A program made the position numbers and the translations under genes. This document shows, piece by piece, positions 8,955 to 16,162 of a stretch of 64,000 nt of DNA; the stretch's first letter is position 1, and the number at the start of each line of letters is the position of its first letter. The DNA comes from Fimbriimonadaceae bacterium (GTDB taxonomy: Bacteria; Armatimonadota; Fimbriimonadia; Fimbriimonadales; Fimbriimonadaceae). Below the pieces are notes generated by a model. That model saw nothing but the letters and a program-made list of their open reading frames with translations, ran no database searches and was not told where the DNA came from. The stretch lies in assembly GCA_022843485.1 (NCBI GenBank), contig JALHNM010000003.1, positions 124,001 to 188,000 of the forward strand, read 5' to 3'.

Positions 8955-9839
8955 ATGAGCAACCTCAAAAAGCTCGCCCTGATCGCCGCTGTGCCCGTCG
9001 CCGTCGTTGGCTGGGCCCTCTTCCGCCCCGAGCTCCTCTTCGTCCACCAGCGGGTGGACGAGAAGGCCCCCGTCTCCGCCGCCAGCAGCACGCTCGCTGA
9101 GGGCACCTTCGTCTCCTATGCCCACGAGACCAAGGGCCAGGCGACCGTCCTCAAGGACGGGGCCAAGACGTACCTCCGACTCTCCGAATTCACCACCTCG
9201 AACGGCCCGGACGTCAGGGTCTACCTGGTGAAAGGGTCCGACCCCTCCGGTGCCGGGGTGGGCAAAAACGGGTTCATCGACCTCGGCGAGCTGAAGGGCA
9301 ACCTCGGGGACCAGAACTACGAACTCCCCGCTGGGACGGACCTCAGCCAGTTCGGGTCGGTCGCGATCTGGTGCCGCCGGTTCGCGGTCGGCTTCGGGGG
9401 AGCCGCGCTCGGGGGGCTTCAAGGCTTCAGCGCGACTCCGAGCCTGCGAACCGTGTCGTTCGAGTCTGAAATCACGGTGACGAGCGGGCGGTTCACGTCG
9501 GCGACACCCACCCTAAGGGGCTCGGCAGAGCTCGTCGAGGCGAACGACAAGCGTTTCCTTCGGCTCCGGAACGTGACCGCCGCTGGGAAATCGCTCCGAG
9601 TCGTCCTCGTCAAGGCCGAGACGATCGCCAACGACGGCACCGTGACGTCGAGCGAAAAACTCGACCTCGGCGCCCTGACCGGGCAACGCGAACAGCGGTT
9701 CGCCGTGCCGAAGTCGATCGACCTGTGGCTTTACCGATCGGTGTCCATCTGGGACGCCGCCAAGAAGCGAGGCGCGGCGAAGGCCGACCTCCGATCCGAC
9801 CAGGAGCGAGCCAAAGGCTCTTCCTCGTCGCTGATCTGA
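8955..9839 (+). CDS. Membrane-anchored protein with two DM13 domains
   Basis: The 294-residue protein has an N-terminal membrane anchor (about residues 6-23) and two DM13-type repeats. The first (about 48-155) is complete: LAEGTF, HETKGQA, LRLSEFTTSNGPDVRVYL, IDLGELKGN and SVAIWC140RRFAVGF, including the near-invariant Cys. The second (about 175-285) keeps the frame (VTSGRF, LRLRNV, LDLGAL, SVSIW) but has Asp where Cys is expected. DM13 domains are thought to be extracytoplasmic redox or electron-transfer modules linked to cytochrome b561/DOMON-like proteins. The gene leads a series with a second DM13 gene, an ECF sigma factor and an anti-sigma gene. GGAACC, reminiscent of an ECF -35 element, occurs at 8921. 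Confidence 0.85.
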   Translation: MSNLKKLALIAAVPVAVVGWALFRPELLFVHQRVDEKAPVSAASSTLAEGTFVSYAHETKGQATVLKDGAKTYLRLSEFTTSNGPDVRVYLVKGSDPSGAGVGKNGFIDLGELKGNLGDQNYELPAGTDLSQFGSVAIWCRRFAVGFGGAALGGLQGFSATPSLRTVSFESEITVTSGRFTSATPTLRGSAELVEANDKRFLRLRNVTAAGKSLRVVLVKAETIANDGTVTSSEKLDLGALTGQREQRFAVPKSIDLWLYRSVSIWDAAKKRGAAKADLRSDQERAKGSSSSLI

Positions 9840-9957
9840 CCTCGACACTCCCGCCGGCGGGATCGCTGCGTCCAGCAGTTCGCCCCTCGCCCGGCTACGA
9901 CCGAACCCTCTCCGACTGTCCTGAAAAGACCCCAAACATCGAAAGGAACCAACACTC

Positions 9958-10422
9958 ATGACCAACCTCAACCGAACCCGAACCCTCGTCACCCGCACGG
10001 CCGCTCTCATGGCCCTCACCGTCAGTGCCTTCGCCGTCTCCCCGGCCCTTGCCCAGGACAGCCCGATGCGGGCCCAGGGCACGATGGCCTCGCGCTCCGT
10101 CGAGCACCGCACGGGCGTCTTCAGGGGCGTGGAGGTCAACAAAGGCACCGTCGTCCACATGGTGATGAACGGGAAGAACGTCCTCAAGCTCAGCGACGAC
10201 TTCGTGATCCCGAAGGCCCCCGCTCCGAGCTGGCAGATCATCGATTCGAGCGGCAACGTCTTCCTGCTCAACCAACTCACGATCGCGGGGGGCAAGACGA
10301 ACCGACAGCTCACCCTCCCGAGCTACATCAAGGACGTGAGAAAGGTTCAGATCTGGTGCTCCTTCGCCGAAGTCAACCTGGGTGAGGCCAGCTTCGCCAC
10401 CCCCGTCTCGATGGCCCGCTAA
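9958..10422 (+). CDS. Secreted single-domain DM13-like protein
   Basis: The 154-residue product has a Sec signal peptide ending at SPALA|Q (about residue 32). One DM13-like domain follows: GVFRGVEVN, LKLSDDFVIPKAPAPSWQII, LPSYIKDVRKVQIWC134SFAEVNLGEASF. The conserved Trp-Cys pair and following F..V.LG..SF match DM13 closely, although the GPD(V/L)xVYL segment is altered to APSWQII, which is closer to the variant found in Bacteroidetes-type DM13 proteins. It should act outside the cytoplasm, perhaps with the double-domain protein encoded just upstream. AAGGA stands ahead of the ATG. A 10-base-pair hairpin separates the gene from the sigma factor gene. Confidence 0.78.
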   Translation: MTNLNRTRTLVTRTAALMALTVSAFAVSPALAQDSPMRAQGTMASRSVEHRTGVFRGVEVNKGTVVHMVMNGKNVLKLSDDFVIPKAPAPSWQIIDSSGNVFLLNQLTIAGGKTNRQLTLPSYIKDVRKVQIWCSFAEVNLGEASFATPVSMAR

Positions 10423-10433
10423 GTCCGATACGT

Positions 10434-10465
10434 CGAGGGCCGCCGCTCCCCGCGCGCGGCCCTCG
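10434..10465 (+). terminator. Intercistronic hairpin between DM13 gene and sigma gene
   Basis: CGAGGGCCGC and GCGGCCCTCG form a 10-base-pair stem around a 12-base loop, 11 bases after the DM13 stop codon and 26 bases before the sigma factor start. There is no T-run. It may act as a partial terminator or as a 3' stabiliser that lets DM13 mRNA exceed the regulator mRNA. Confidence 0.5.
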
Positions 10466-10491
10466 TCATCGCCGGCACAAGGAGCACACCG

Positions 10492-11001
10492 ATGACTCGC
10501 CCCCCCCTCGAAGAGACCGTCCAGCGGAAGATCCCCGTGCTGTACCGGGTCGCTAAACGGCTCGCCCGGACCGCGGCGGACGCGGAAGACCTCGTCGCGA
10601 AAACCCTCGTGCAGGTCGTCACCCACTGGAACCGCTTCGACGGAGCGTTCCCGAGGAGTTGGATGATCCGGATCCTCCGGAACGAACACCTCCAGGACGC
10701 CCGCCGGAGGAAGGCGCAACCGACCGTCCAGATGACGGAGGTCTCCGAGCCCGCGATGGACGATTTCTGGAAGGACGTCGACTGGACGCTCGTCGGAGGC
10801 CAGCTCGGCGACGCCCTAGACGCGATCCCCGAGGAGTTCCGACTCCCGATCGTGCTGTGCGACGTCGAAGAATTGACGTATGAGGAAGCAGCGGCCGCAC
10901 TCGATTGCCCGGTGGGGACTATCCGCTCCCGGATTTTCCGCGGTCGGAAGCTCCTCCGAGCCAAGCTCTACCACCTGACCCAAGAGGCTACGGGGGCCTG
11001 A
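10492..11001 (+). CDS. ECF-family RNA polymerase sigma factor
   Basis: The 169-residue protein has region 2 (about residues 12-80: DAEDLVAKTLVQV, FDGAFPRSWMIRILRNEHLQDARR) and region 4 (about 105-160: ALDAIPEEFRLPIVLCDVEELTYEEAAAALDCPVGTIRSRIFRGRKLLR), the two-domain plan of extracytoplasmic function sigma factors. It would direct RNA polymerase to promoters of an envelope-linked regulon, probably including the DM13 genes upstream. AAGGAG lies 8 bases before the ATG. The next gene, 19 bases downstream, encodes a small zinc-motif protein that fits an anti-sigma factor. Confidence 0.93.
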   Translation: MTRPPLEETVQRKIPVLYRVAKRLARTAADAEDLVAKTLVQVVTHWNRFDGAFPRSWMIRILRNEHLQDARRRKAQPTVQMTEVSEPAMDDFWKDVDWTLVGGQLGDALDAIPEEFRLPIVLCDVEELTYEEAAAALDCPVGTIRSRIFRGRKLLRAKLYHLTQEATGA

Positions 11002-11020
11002 ACCCCGAACACGTGCACCC

Positions 11021-11302
11021 ATGAGACCCCTCCACCACGACGAACCCGGCCCGCCCTGCAAGCACATGGAAGGCCACCTCCAGCGCACCGCCGACGGAAG
11101 CGCGGGCATGTTCTCCCGCTGGTACGCGCTCGCCCACTCAGCAGGCTGCCCCCGATGCGCGACCTTCCTCGACCGGCTGCGAGAGACGCTCGGCCGCCTA
11201 CGAAGGATGAAGGCCGACACCACGACCGACGACCAGGGGGCCCTGACCCGACTCGCCTCGGGCTCCTGGCGCGAAGCCGGGTCGCCACGCGACGAACGCT
11301 AG
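11021..11302 (+). CDS. Small zinc-motif anti-sigma factor candidate
   Basis: The 93-residue soluble protein carries His39-x3-Cys43-x2-Cys46 (HSAGCPRC), the signature of ZAS-type anti-sigma factors. Upstream, Cys13, His15 and His19 could supply the fourth zinc ligand. A basic helix, FLDRLRETLGRLRRMKAD, follows the motif. There is no membrane segment, so if it binds the sigma factor encoded 19 bases upstream it would be a cytoplasmic, possibly redox-sensitive, regulator. The assignment rests on the motif and the position next to the sigma gene. It is convergent with nuoF, with an 18-base gap. Confidence 0.7.
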   Translation: MRPLHHDEPGPPCKHMEGHLQRTADGSAGMFSRWYALAHSAGCPRCATFLDRLRETLGRLRRMKADTTTDDQGALTRLASGSWREAGSPRDER

Positions 11303-11319
11303 TCCGCTAGAGCCTGGGC

Positions 11320-12648
11320 CTAGACGCCGACCGTCTGGGCCCAGCGCGGCGCGAGGGCTCGGGCCTGGGGCGTGTCGATCATCGACCGGCCGTGCTTGAT
11401 GAAGTACTCGAACTCCTCGGGGAAGACCTTGAGCGCGGCCGCGACCGGCCAGGCCGCCGCATCGCCAAGCCCGCAGAACGACCGGCCGTCGATCTGTTTC
11501 GTGATCTCCATGAGGAGATCCATGTCTCCGGGCTGCCCGTTCCCTCGGACGATGCGCTCCATGATCTGGAGCATCCACTTCGTCCCCTCCCGGCAGGGCG
11601 TGCACTTCCCGCAGGACTCCATCGCGTAGAACTGGGCCGTGCGCCAGATGAAGCTCACGATGCAGGTGTGCTCGTTGAGGACCATGCAGCCGCCGGAGCC
11701 GACCATCGAGCCGGCCTCCCACATCTCCTCGTAGCCGATCACGGCGTCGCGGAGCCCATCGCCCCGGAGGATCTGGACGCTGGAGCCGCCTGGCACGCAC
11801 GCCTTGAGGGCCCCGCCCTTGACGCCGCCCGCGAGGTCGATGAGTTCGCCGAGCGTGGTCCCGAACTCGATCTCATAGTTGCCGGGCCGATTGAGGTGGC
11901 CGCTCACGGAGAAGATCTTCGTTCCGCGGGAGTTCTTGGTCGAGGCCCCGAGGGTGGCGTACCAATCGCCCCCACGCTCGACGATGAACGGGGCGCAGGC
12001 ATAGGTCTCGACGTTGTTGATGACGGTCGGCCGGTCCCAGAGCCCGGCGACGGTGGGGAGCGGGGCGTGGGGGAACTTGAGCCGGGGCATCCCGCGCTCG
12101 CCCATGAGGCTACTCATGAGCGCGCTCTCCTCGCCGCACTCGTAACTGCCGGCGCCGAGGTGGATGTCGAGGTCGAAGTCCCAGCCCGTGCCGAGGATGT
12201 CTTTGCCGAGAAGCCCGGCGGCGTATGCCTCGTCGATGGCCTGGCGCACGGCCTTGGCCGCGTCGCAGAACTCTGCCCGAATGTAGACGTACCCGTGGTC
12301 GCCCTGGGTGGCCCACCCTGCGATCGTCATCCCTTCGACCATGAGGAACGGCACCGTCTCCATGATCTGCTTGTCCTTGAAGGTGCCGGGCTCGCCCTCG
12401 TCGGCGTTGCAGAGGATGTAGTGGGGGGCGGTCTTCTCCTTCTCGATGCCGTTCCACTTGATCCAGGTCGGGAAGCCTGCCCCGCCCCGGCCCCGGAGGC
12501 CGCTCTTCTTGACCTCGTCGATCACGGCCTGGCGGTCCATGCCGACCGCCTTGCGGAGGGCCTGGTACCCACCCTTCGCCTGGTAGCCCGCCAGGGTGCG
12601 GTACGCCGGGTCGTCGGCGTGCTCGAGGAGAAGCTTGTACTCGGCCAT
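11320..12648 (-). CDS. nuoF: NADH-quinone oxidoreductase subunit F
   Basis: This is the NADH- and FMN-binding subunit of respiratory complex I, on the peripheral arm. The 442 residues include the NADH-site loop GLRGRGGAGFPTWIKW and the FMN region GAGSYECGEESALMSSLMGERG. The C-terminal [4Fe-4S] ligands are ESCGKCTPCREGT plus a distal FCGLGDAAAWP. Its partner subunit E is encoded 2.5 kb upstream on the same strand rather than adjacent, with two prepilin-like genes and a lipoprotein gene between. GGAGA lies 5 bases before the ATG. Length and motifs fit an intact enzyme. Confidence 0.97.
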   Translation of the reverse strand: MAEYKLLLEHADDPAYRTLAGYQAKGGYQALRKAVGMDRQAVIDEVKKSGLRGRGGAGFPTWIKWNGIEKEKTAPHYILCNADEGEPGTFKDKQIMETVPFLMVEGMTIAGWATQGDHGYVYIRAEFCDAAKAVRQAIDEAYAAGLLGKDILGTGWDFDLDIHLGAGSYECGEESALMSSLMGERGMPRLKFPHAPLPTVAGLWDRPTVINNVETYACAPFIVERGGDWYATLGASTKNSRGTKIFSVSGHLNRPGNYEIEFGTTLGELIDLAGGVKGGALKACVPGGSSVQILRGDGLRDAVIGYEEMWEAGSMVGSGGCMVLNEHTCIVSFIWRTAQFYAMESCGKCTPCREGTKWMLQIMERIVRGNGQPGDMDLLMEITKQIDGRSFCGLGDAAAWPVAAALKVFPEEFEYFIKHGRSMIDTPQARALAPRWAQTVGV

Positions 12649-12722
12649 AGGCTCTCCGCATTCTACTGGAGCGCCGGGCCGGGTGTCAGCCGGGGGCCAG
12701 GTCGGCCCGCGGGGTTACGGGC

Positions 12723-13697
12723 CTACCCGCCGTAATCGATCTCGCTGTCCTTCCAGTTGAACGAGCTGTCCGGGCGGAAGAACGCGGGGTAGCGGGTGAG
12801 CGGCGGGTCGGACTTGTCGCTGCCCGGGGCGACCGACTTTGACATCCAGAAAGGCTCCCCAGGCTCGTTCGGGTTGAGGCTGCTCCAGGGGTAGAACTGG
12901 GCGCTCTTCGAGACCCGCGGCCAGTCCGGGATGAGCAACGGGATCGCCGTGGCGTTGCCGCCCACAGTCACGTACGGCCAGCGGTTCCCGTAGATGAAGA
13001 CCCGCTGGTCTCCACCGGTGTTCCACCAGGCGAAGCCCCACACCCTCCCGCCGTTCCTGGCCGGCGGCCGGTCCGGATTGAACCGGCACGGGTTCTCAGT
13101 GCCGCAGTCTAGGGCAGGGTTCGAGACCGTGAACCCGAGGACGTTCTGCCGGTAGTGCATCGCGCTGAACAGCGGCAGGTTGTCCGGGCGCGTGATCGCC
13201 GTCGTCGGCCAGTAGTGAAGCATCCCGTTGAACACCAGGCCCACCCGTTGCGGCTGACGGTTCACGTTCGTGTAGTCGACGTTCTGGAGGCGGCGCTCGT
13301 CGATCGCGGCGAGCGCGTAAGTGTCCAGGCCCGGGTTCTGGATGTAGAACCGCAGTGCGTTCGCCCACATGTGCCCGTCGTCCGAGATCTCGGGCTCCCG
13401 GTCGCGCAAGCCTCGGCGCCACCCTTCCGGGACGACGGTCCAAAACTGCCAGCGCGGGCGGCTGGGGACCGACGCGCTCTCTGATGCGAAGGCGGCCGGG
13501 TAGGTGTCGTCGTAGTCTGCGGAGTAGACCGTGGCCGCGGTCCACAGGGCCTTCATCCTCTGGATCGTCACATCGCGGTCGGATTGTTGGCTCGGGGAGA
13601 GGACCGGCACCAGGGCCGTTCCGAAAAGAAGGATCACCGCCAAGGACGCTGAGAACTCTCGCCCAGTGAAGCGGCGTTGGGGCTTCGTATCGTACAT
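12723..13697 (-). CDS. Diverged prepilin-like paralogue with remodelled leader
   Basis: The 324-residue protein is a clear paralogue of the prepilin-like protein at 14031. The two share [41 protein letters not shown], and a closing FFRPDS.F.W. Its N-terminus differs: the canonical [18 protein letters not shown] is replaced by RRFTGREFSASLAVILLFGTALVPVL. Phe and Glu keep the +1/+5 spacing, but Arg precedes Phe, charged and small residues break the leader, and the [11 protein letters not shown] spine is lost. Prepilin peptidase cleavage is therefore doubtful, and it may be simply membrane-anchored. AAGGAG lies 6 bases before ATG 13697. A canonical terminator ends 16 bases upstream of the start codon. 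Confidence 0.8.
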   Translation of the reverse strand: MYDTKPQRRFTGREFSASLAVILLFGTALVPVLSPSQQSDRDVTIQRMKALWTAATVYSADYDDTYPAAFASESASVPSRPRWQFWTVVPEGWRRGLRDREPEISDDGHMWANALRFYIQNPGLDTYALAAIDERRLQNVDYTNVNRQPQRVGLVFNGMLHYWPTTAITRPDNLPLFSAMHYRQNVLGFTVSNPALDCGTENPCRFNPDRPPARNGGRVWGFAWWNTGGDQRVFIYGNRWPYVTVGGNATAIPLLIPDWPRVSKSAQFYPWSSLNPNEPGEPFWMSKSVAPGSDKSDPPLTRYPAFFRPDSSFNWKDSEIDYGG

Positions 13698-13713
13698 CTC
13701 TGTCTCCTTCAGT

Positions 13714-13748
13714 AAAAAAACGGGGCGAACTAGCACCGACGTTCGCCC
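13714..13748 (-). terminator. Intrinsic terminator in the leader of the diverged prepilin paralogue
   Basis: On the minus strand GGGCGAAC and GTTCGCCC form a perfect 8-base-pair stem with a 10-base loop, followed by C, G and seven T residues. The T-run ends 16 bases before the ATG at 13697 and abuts the ribosome binding site. Its form is textbook. Its place directly before an open gene suggests either a transcription barrier or an attenuator. Confidence 0.8.
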
Positions 13749-13788
13749 AAACGGGGGCACGCTGGCGGAGGCGGCATACGAAAAGACG

Positions 13789-13818
13789 AAGCCCCACGGA
13801 CAAGAGTCCGTGGGGCTT
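13789..13818 (-). terminator. Intrinsic terminator after small lipoprotein gene
   Basis: A perfect 13-base-pair stem (AAGCCCCACGGAC with its complement) has a 4-base loop, followed on the minus strand by CGTCTTTTCG. It lies 22 bases after the lipoprotein stop codon at 13841. Confidence 0.85.
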
Positions 13819-13840
13819 GACGTACGAGCCTGGCTCGAAC

Positions 13841-14020
13841 TTAGTCGTTGATGCCGGCGGTCGGCACGGGTCGGCCCTTGCCTTCCGGACCGGCTTCCTT
13901 GGTCGCGGCGGAGTTCATATCCGCCTTGACCGTTTCCGAGCTAGTGTCTCCACAGCCCGTGACCGCAAGAACGGTGAGGCCGAGGACGACGATGCCGAGG
14001 ATCGTTCGGAGAGTCTTCAT
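13841..14020 (-). CDS. Tiny lipoprotein paired with a prepilin-like gene
   Basis: The 59-residue product has the signal sequence MKTLRTILGIVVLGLTVLAVTG|C23, a lipobox VTGC, and a 36-residue tail rich in Lys, Gly, Pro and Asp ending in VPTAGIND. It should be a lipid-anchored envelope protein. No known family was recognised. It begins 10 bases after the stop of the prepilin-like gene at 14031, with AAGG 8 bases before its ATG, and is closed by a strong terminator. Together these make a two-gene transcription unit like those at 3234/3404 and 18460/18669. Confidence 0.78.
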   Translation of the reverse strand: MKTLRTILGIVVLGLTVLAVTGCGDTSSETVKADMNSAATKEAGPEGKGRPVPTAGIND

Positions 14021-14030
14021 GTGTTTCGCC

Positions 14031-14990
14031 TTATCGGAGAGCGTACTCGCCAGCGGCCCACGCGAAGGTGCTGTCCGGTCGGAAGAAGCACGGGTAGAGC
14101 GTCTGACCGGCGAGCCGCGTGCCCGGAGTCGAGCAGTCGGTCATCCAGTATGGCTCACCGCGGCTTCCGGTCGCCGGGTCGAACGAGCTCCACGGGCTGT
14201 CGTTGACGTTGTCAGCGACGTTCGGCCAGTTCGGGGCGCGGAAGGTGTAGAACCGAGCCGACGTGTCGGCGCGGACCATGTGGTGACCGTTGCCGAACGA
14301 CCAGATGCTGGCGTCGAACGCGGCACCGAGGTACCACCAGGCGTAGCCGTAGTCGCGAGCACCGTTCGGGCCCGCGGGGCCACCCGGGTTGAAGCGGCAC
14401 GGGTTAGCGGTGCCGCAGTTCAGGGCCGGGTTCGAGATGGCGAACCCATCGACGTTGTTGCGGTAGTGGCCGAGCCAGAAGACGGGGAGCTTCGACGGCT
14501 CGGTGATCGCGCCGCCGTTCCAAGCGTGCAGCATGCCGTTGTAGTTCATGCCGACCTTGAACGGGGCCCGGTTCCGGTTGTTGTAGTCGACGCCGTTCAG
14601 CTGGACCGTTCGGCCCGAGCTGATCGTGTAGATCTCAGCGCTCTTGATGTAGCCGAACATCGAGGTGACCCACATCTGAGCGTTCTCGCTCAGGCGCGGC
14701 TCGGTGTCCTGGACGCCACGGCGCCAACCCGAGGGAGCGACGTGCCAGAAGTTCCAGCGAGGGGCGCTGGGGTTTCGGGACCCGTCCGAACCGAACGCGA
14801 GCGGCATGTTGTCGTCGCTGTCCGTGAGGTAGAGCTGGAGGGCGATGCCCGCCTGCTTGAAGTTGTTGAGGGCGGTGGTCTTCTTCGCCGCTTCCTTCGC
14901 CTGGGCGAAGACCGGGAAGAGGATCGCCGCCAGGATCGCGATGATCGCGATGACGACCAGGAGTTCGATGAGTGTGAATGCGCGTTTCAT
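14031..14990 (-). CDS. Prepilin-type leader protein (DUF1559-like)
   Basis: The 319-residue protein opens with [22 protein letters not shown] and [14 protein letters not shown], a canonical class III prepilin leader plus the hydrophobic spine that packs pilin cores. The C-terminal domain is the paralogue of that at 12723 and ends in an [11 protein letters not shown] element close to the family's H-X9-DG end region. It probably enters the membrane via the prepilin peptidase route. Whether it polymerises is unknown. A short direct repeat (TACGGTAGC twice) lies 23-41 bases upstream of the ATG. The gene pair sits between nuoE and nuoF. Confidence 0.87.
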   Translation of the reverse strand: MKRAFTLIELLVVIAIIAILAAILFPVFAQAKEAAKKTTALNNFKQAGIALQLYLTDSDDNMPLAFGSDGSRNPSAPRWNFWHVAPSGWRRGVQDTEPRLSENAQMWVTSMFGYIKSAEIYTISSGRTVQLNGVDYNNRNRAPFKVGMNYNGMLHAWNGGAITEPSKLPVFWLGHYRNNVDGFAISNPALNCGTANPCRFNPGGPAGPNGARDYGYAWWYLGAAFDASIWSFGNGHHMVRADTSARFYTFRAPNWPNVADNVNDSPWSSFDPATGSRGEPYWMTDCSTPGTRLAGQTLYPCFFRPDSTFAWAAGEYALR

Positions 14991-15012
14991 CTATGATGCC
15001 TCGCTTCGAGGG

Positions 15013-15031
15013 TACGGTAGCTTACGGTAGC
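15013..15031. repeat. Direct repeat in the leader/promoter of prepilin-like gene
   Basis: TACGGTAGC occurs at 15013-15021 and again at 15023-15031, a 10-base period close to one helical turn. It lies just upstream of the start codon at 14990 and may be a regulator binding site. No -10/-35 pair could be assigned confidently here. Confidence 0.35.
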
Positions 15032-15206
15032 CGAACCCGCACTTCGAGATTCCCCGGTCAAGGAAGGGACTATATACCTACAAGGTAGGAATGCAGCCTC
15101 CCCTGGCTGAGTGCTCCATTAGACGCCCCGACGGGGGTCGGATGTTCGCCGAAGTTCCCTTTTTTCGGAAAGAAATTCCGCTCGGGGAATCGAACGAGGG
15201 GTCGCC

Positions 15207-15848
15207 TCAGCGCTCGGTCGCCCGAACGTGAACCTGGACGACCGTGTCTGCGAGCCGCACGGAGCTCGGCTCGGGCCGGGAACGGAGGTCGTCGATCAGC
15301 CGGTCCACCCACGCCCTCATCTTCGCCTCCCCGCCTTCGTCCTGCAGAGTGGCTTGGGGGTCCAGGTAGTCGGGCCCGACCTGGATGACCGGCGCACGGT
15401 CGCAGGCGTCCAGGCACTCGACCTCGTGGAGGGTGAAGACGCCGTCCTCGGTGGTCTCGCCCATCTTCACCCCGAGCTTCTCCTCCAGGATGTCCGCGAG
15501 CCGGTACGCCCCGCACATGTGGCAGCTCAGGCAGGTGCAGACCTCGATCATGTGCCGCCCCGGGGCGTGGGCCGTGTTGTACATCGAGTAGAACGTCGCC
15601 ACCCCTTCGATCTCGGCGTACGTCCGCTGGAGCCGGGCCGCCACTTCGGCGATCCCCTCGGGCGGCAGGTGCCCACCGTACTCGCGCTGGCTGATCCAAA
15701 GGGCGGGCAGGATGAGCGACTTGAGGTCCGGGTAGTGGCCCTTGAGCGCCTCGAGTTCCTCGACGGCCCGCTCGCTCCACCGAAGGGTCAGGTCCTGCGG
15801 CTGGGGCGCCTTGGGCCGGGCCGCCCCGATCTGGATCAGTTCGCTCAT
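15207..15848 (-). CDS. nuoE: NADH-quinone oxidoreductase subunit E
   Basis: This is the 24-kDa-type [2Fe-2S] subunit of complex I that pairs with NuoF. The 213 residues contain the thioredoxin-like ferredoxin fold with ligands CTCLSC in the first loop and CLDAC in the second (C-x4-C and C-x3-C spacing). The preceding segment GVATFYSMYNTAHAPGRHMIEVCT is typical. A C-terminal tail of about 40 residues beyond the core is lineage-specific. The gene is isolated: upstream is the plus-strand small-protein gene, and downstream (358 bases before, on the minus strand) nuoF is separated by the prepilin modules. Confidence 0.95.
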   Translation of the reverse strand: MSELIQIGAARPKAPQPQDLTLRWSERAVEELEALKGHYPDLKSLILPALWISQREYGGHLPPEGIAEVAARLQRTYAEIEGVATFYSMYNTAHAPGRHMIEVCTCLSCHMCGAYRLADILEEKLGVKMGETTEDGVFTLHEVECLDACDRAPVIQVGPDYLDPQATLQDEGGEAKMRAWVDRLIDDLRSRPEPSSVRLADTVVQVHVRATER

Positions 15849-15972
15849 CGCTGAGCTGAGTCTACCGCCGGTCGATCCCGATCGTCGGCGGCCCCGGGGA
15901 CGGCGAGCCTACCGGGCCCGCCGGTACCCGGGCCGGAAGGGCCACAATGCACGGTCGATAGGAGACAACCCC

Positions 15973-16095
15973 ATGCCCAGGAAGTCCGGCCCCAAACTCG
16001 TCCGCCGCAAGAAGCTGATCTTTAGCGCCAAGCGCGTCAAGCGCAAGACCCGCGCCCTGGCCCGGGGCCGCACGCCCGACCTTCGCAAGCACTAG
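15973..16095 (+). CDS. 40-residue very basic protein
   Basis: The reading frame encodes MPRKSGPKLVRRKKLIFSAK and 20 more residues, about 40% Arg plus Lys, with only one acidic residue. GGAG lies 8 bases before the ATG and a strong terminator begins 15 bases after the stop, so it looks like a genuine monocistronic small gene. The composition suggests a nucleic-acid or ribosome-associated protein, but it does not match L34, L36 or THX by eye. It lies alone on the plus strand among minus-strand genes, starting 124 bases from the nuoE start codon. Not recognised as a named family. Confidence 0.65.
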   Translation: MPRKSGPKLVRRKKLIFSAKRVKRKTRALARGRTPDLRKH

Positions 16096-16110
16096 GTCCC
16101 CTTGAACTGA

Positions 16111-16144
16111 AAAGGCCCGCCCCCATGACCGAGGGCGGGCCTTT
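16111..16144. terminator. Bidirectional intrinsic terminator
   Basis: A perfect 12-base-pair stem (AAAGGCCCGCCC with GGGCGGGCCTTT) encloses a 10-base loop between the convergent small basic protein gene and htpX. The A/T ends of the stem give U-tracts in both directions. Confidence 0.88.
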
Positions 16145-16162
16145 GTCGTATCCGGGTGCCGC

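Noticed and set aside
15141-15206. Terminator of nuoE
   Set aside because: The hairpin CGGAA-AGAAA-TTCCG has only five pairs and is followed by A rather than T residues in the nuoE direction.
15862-16092. 76-codon minus-strand frame opposite the small basic gene
   Set aside because: It lacks a ribosome site and would lie across the opposite gene, which has both a ribosome site and a terminator.
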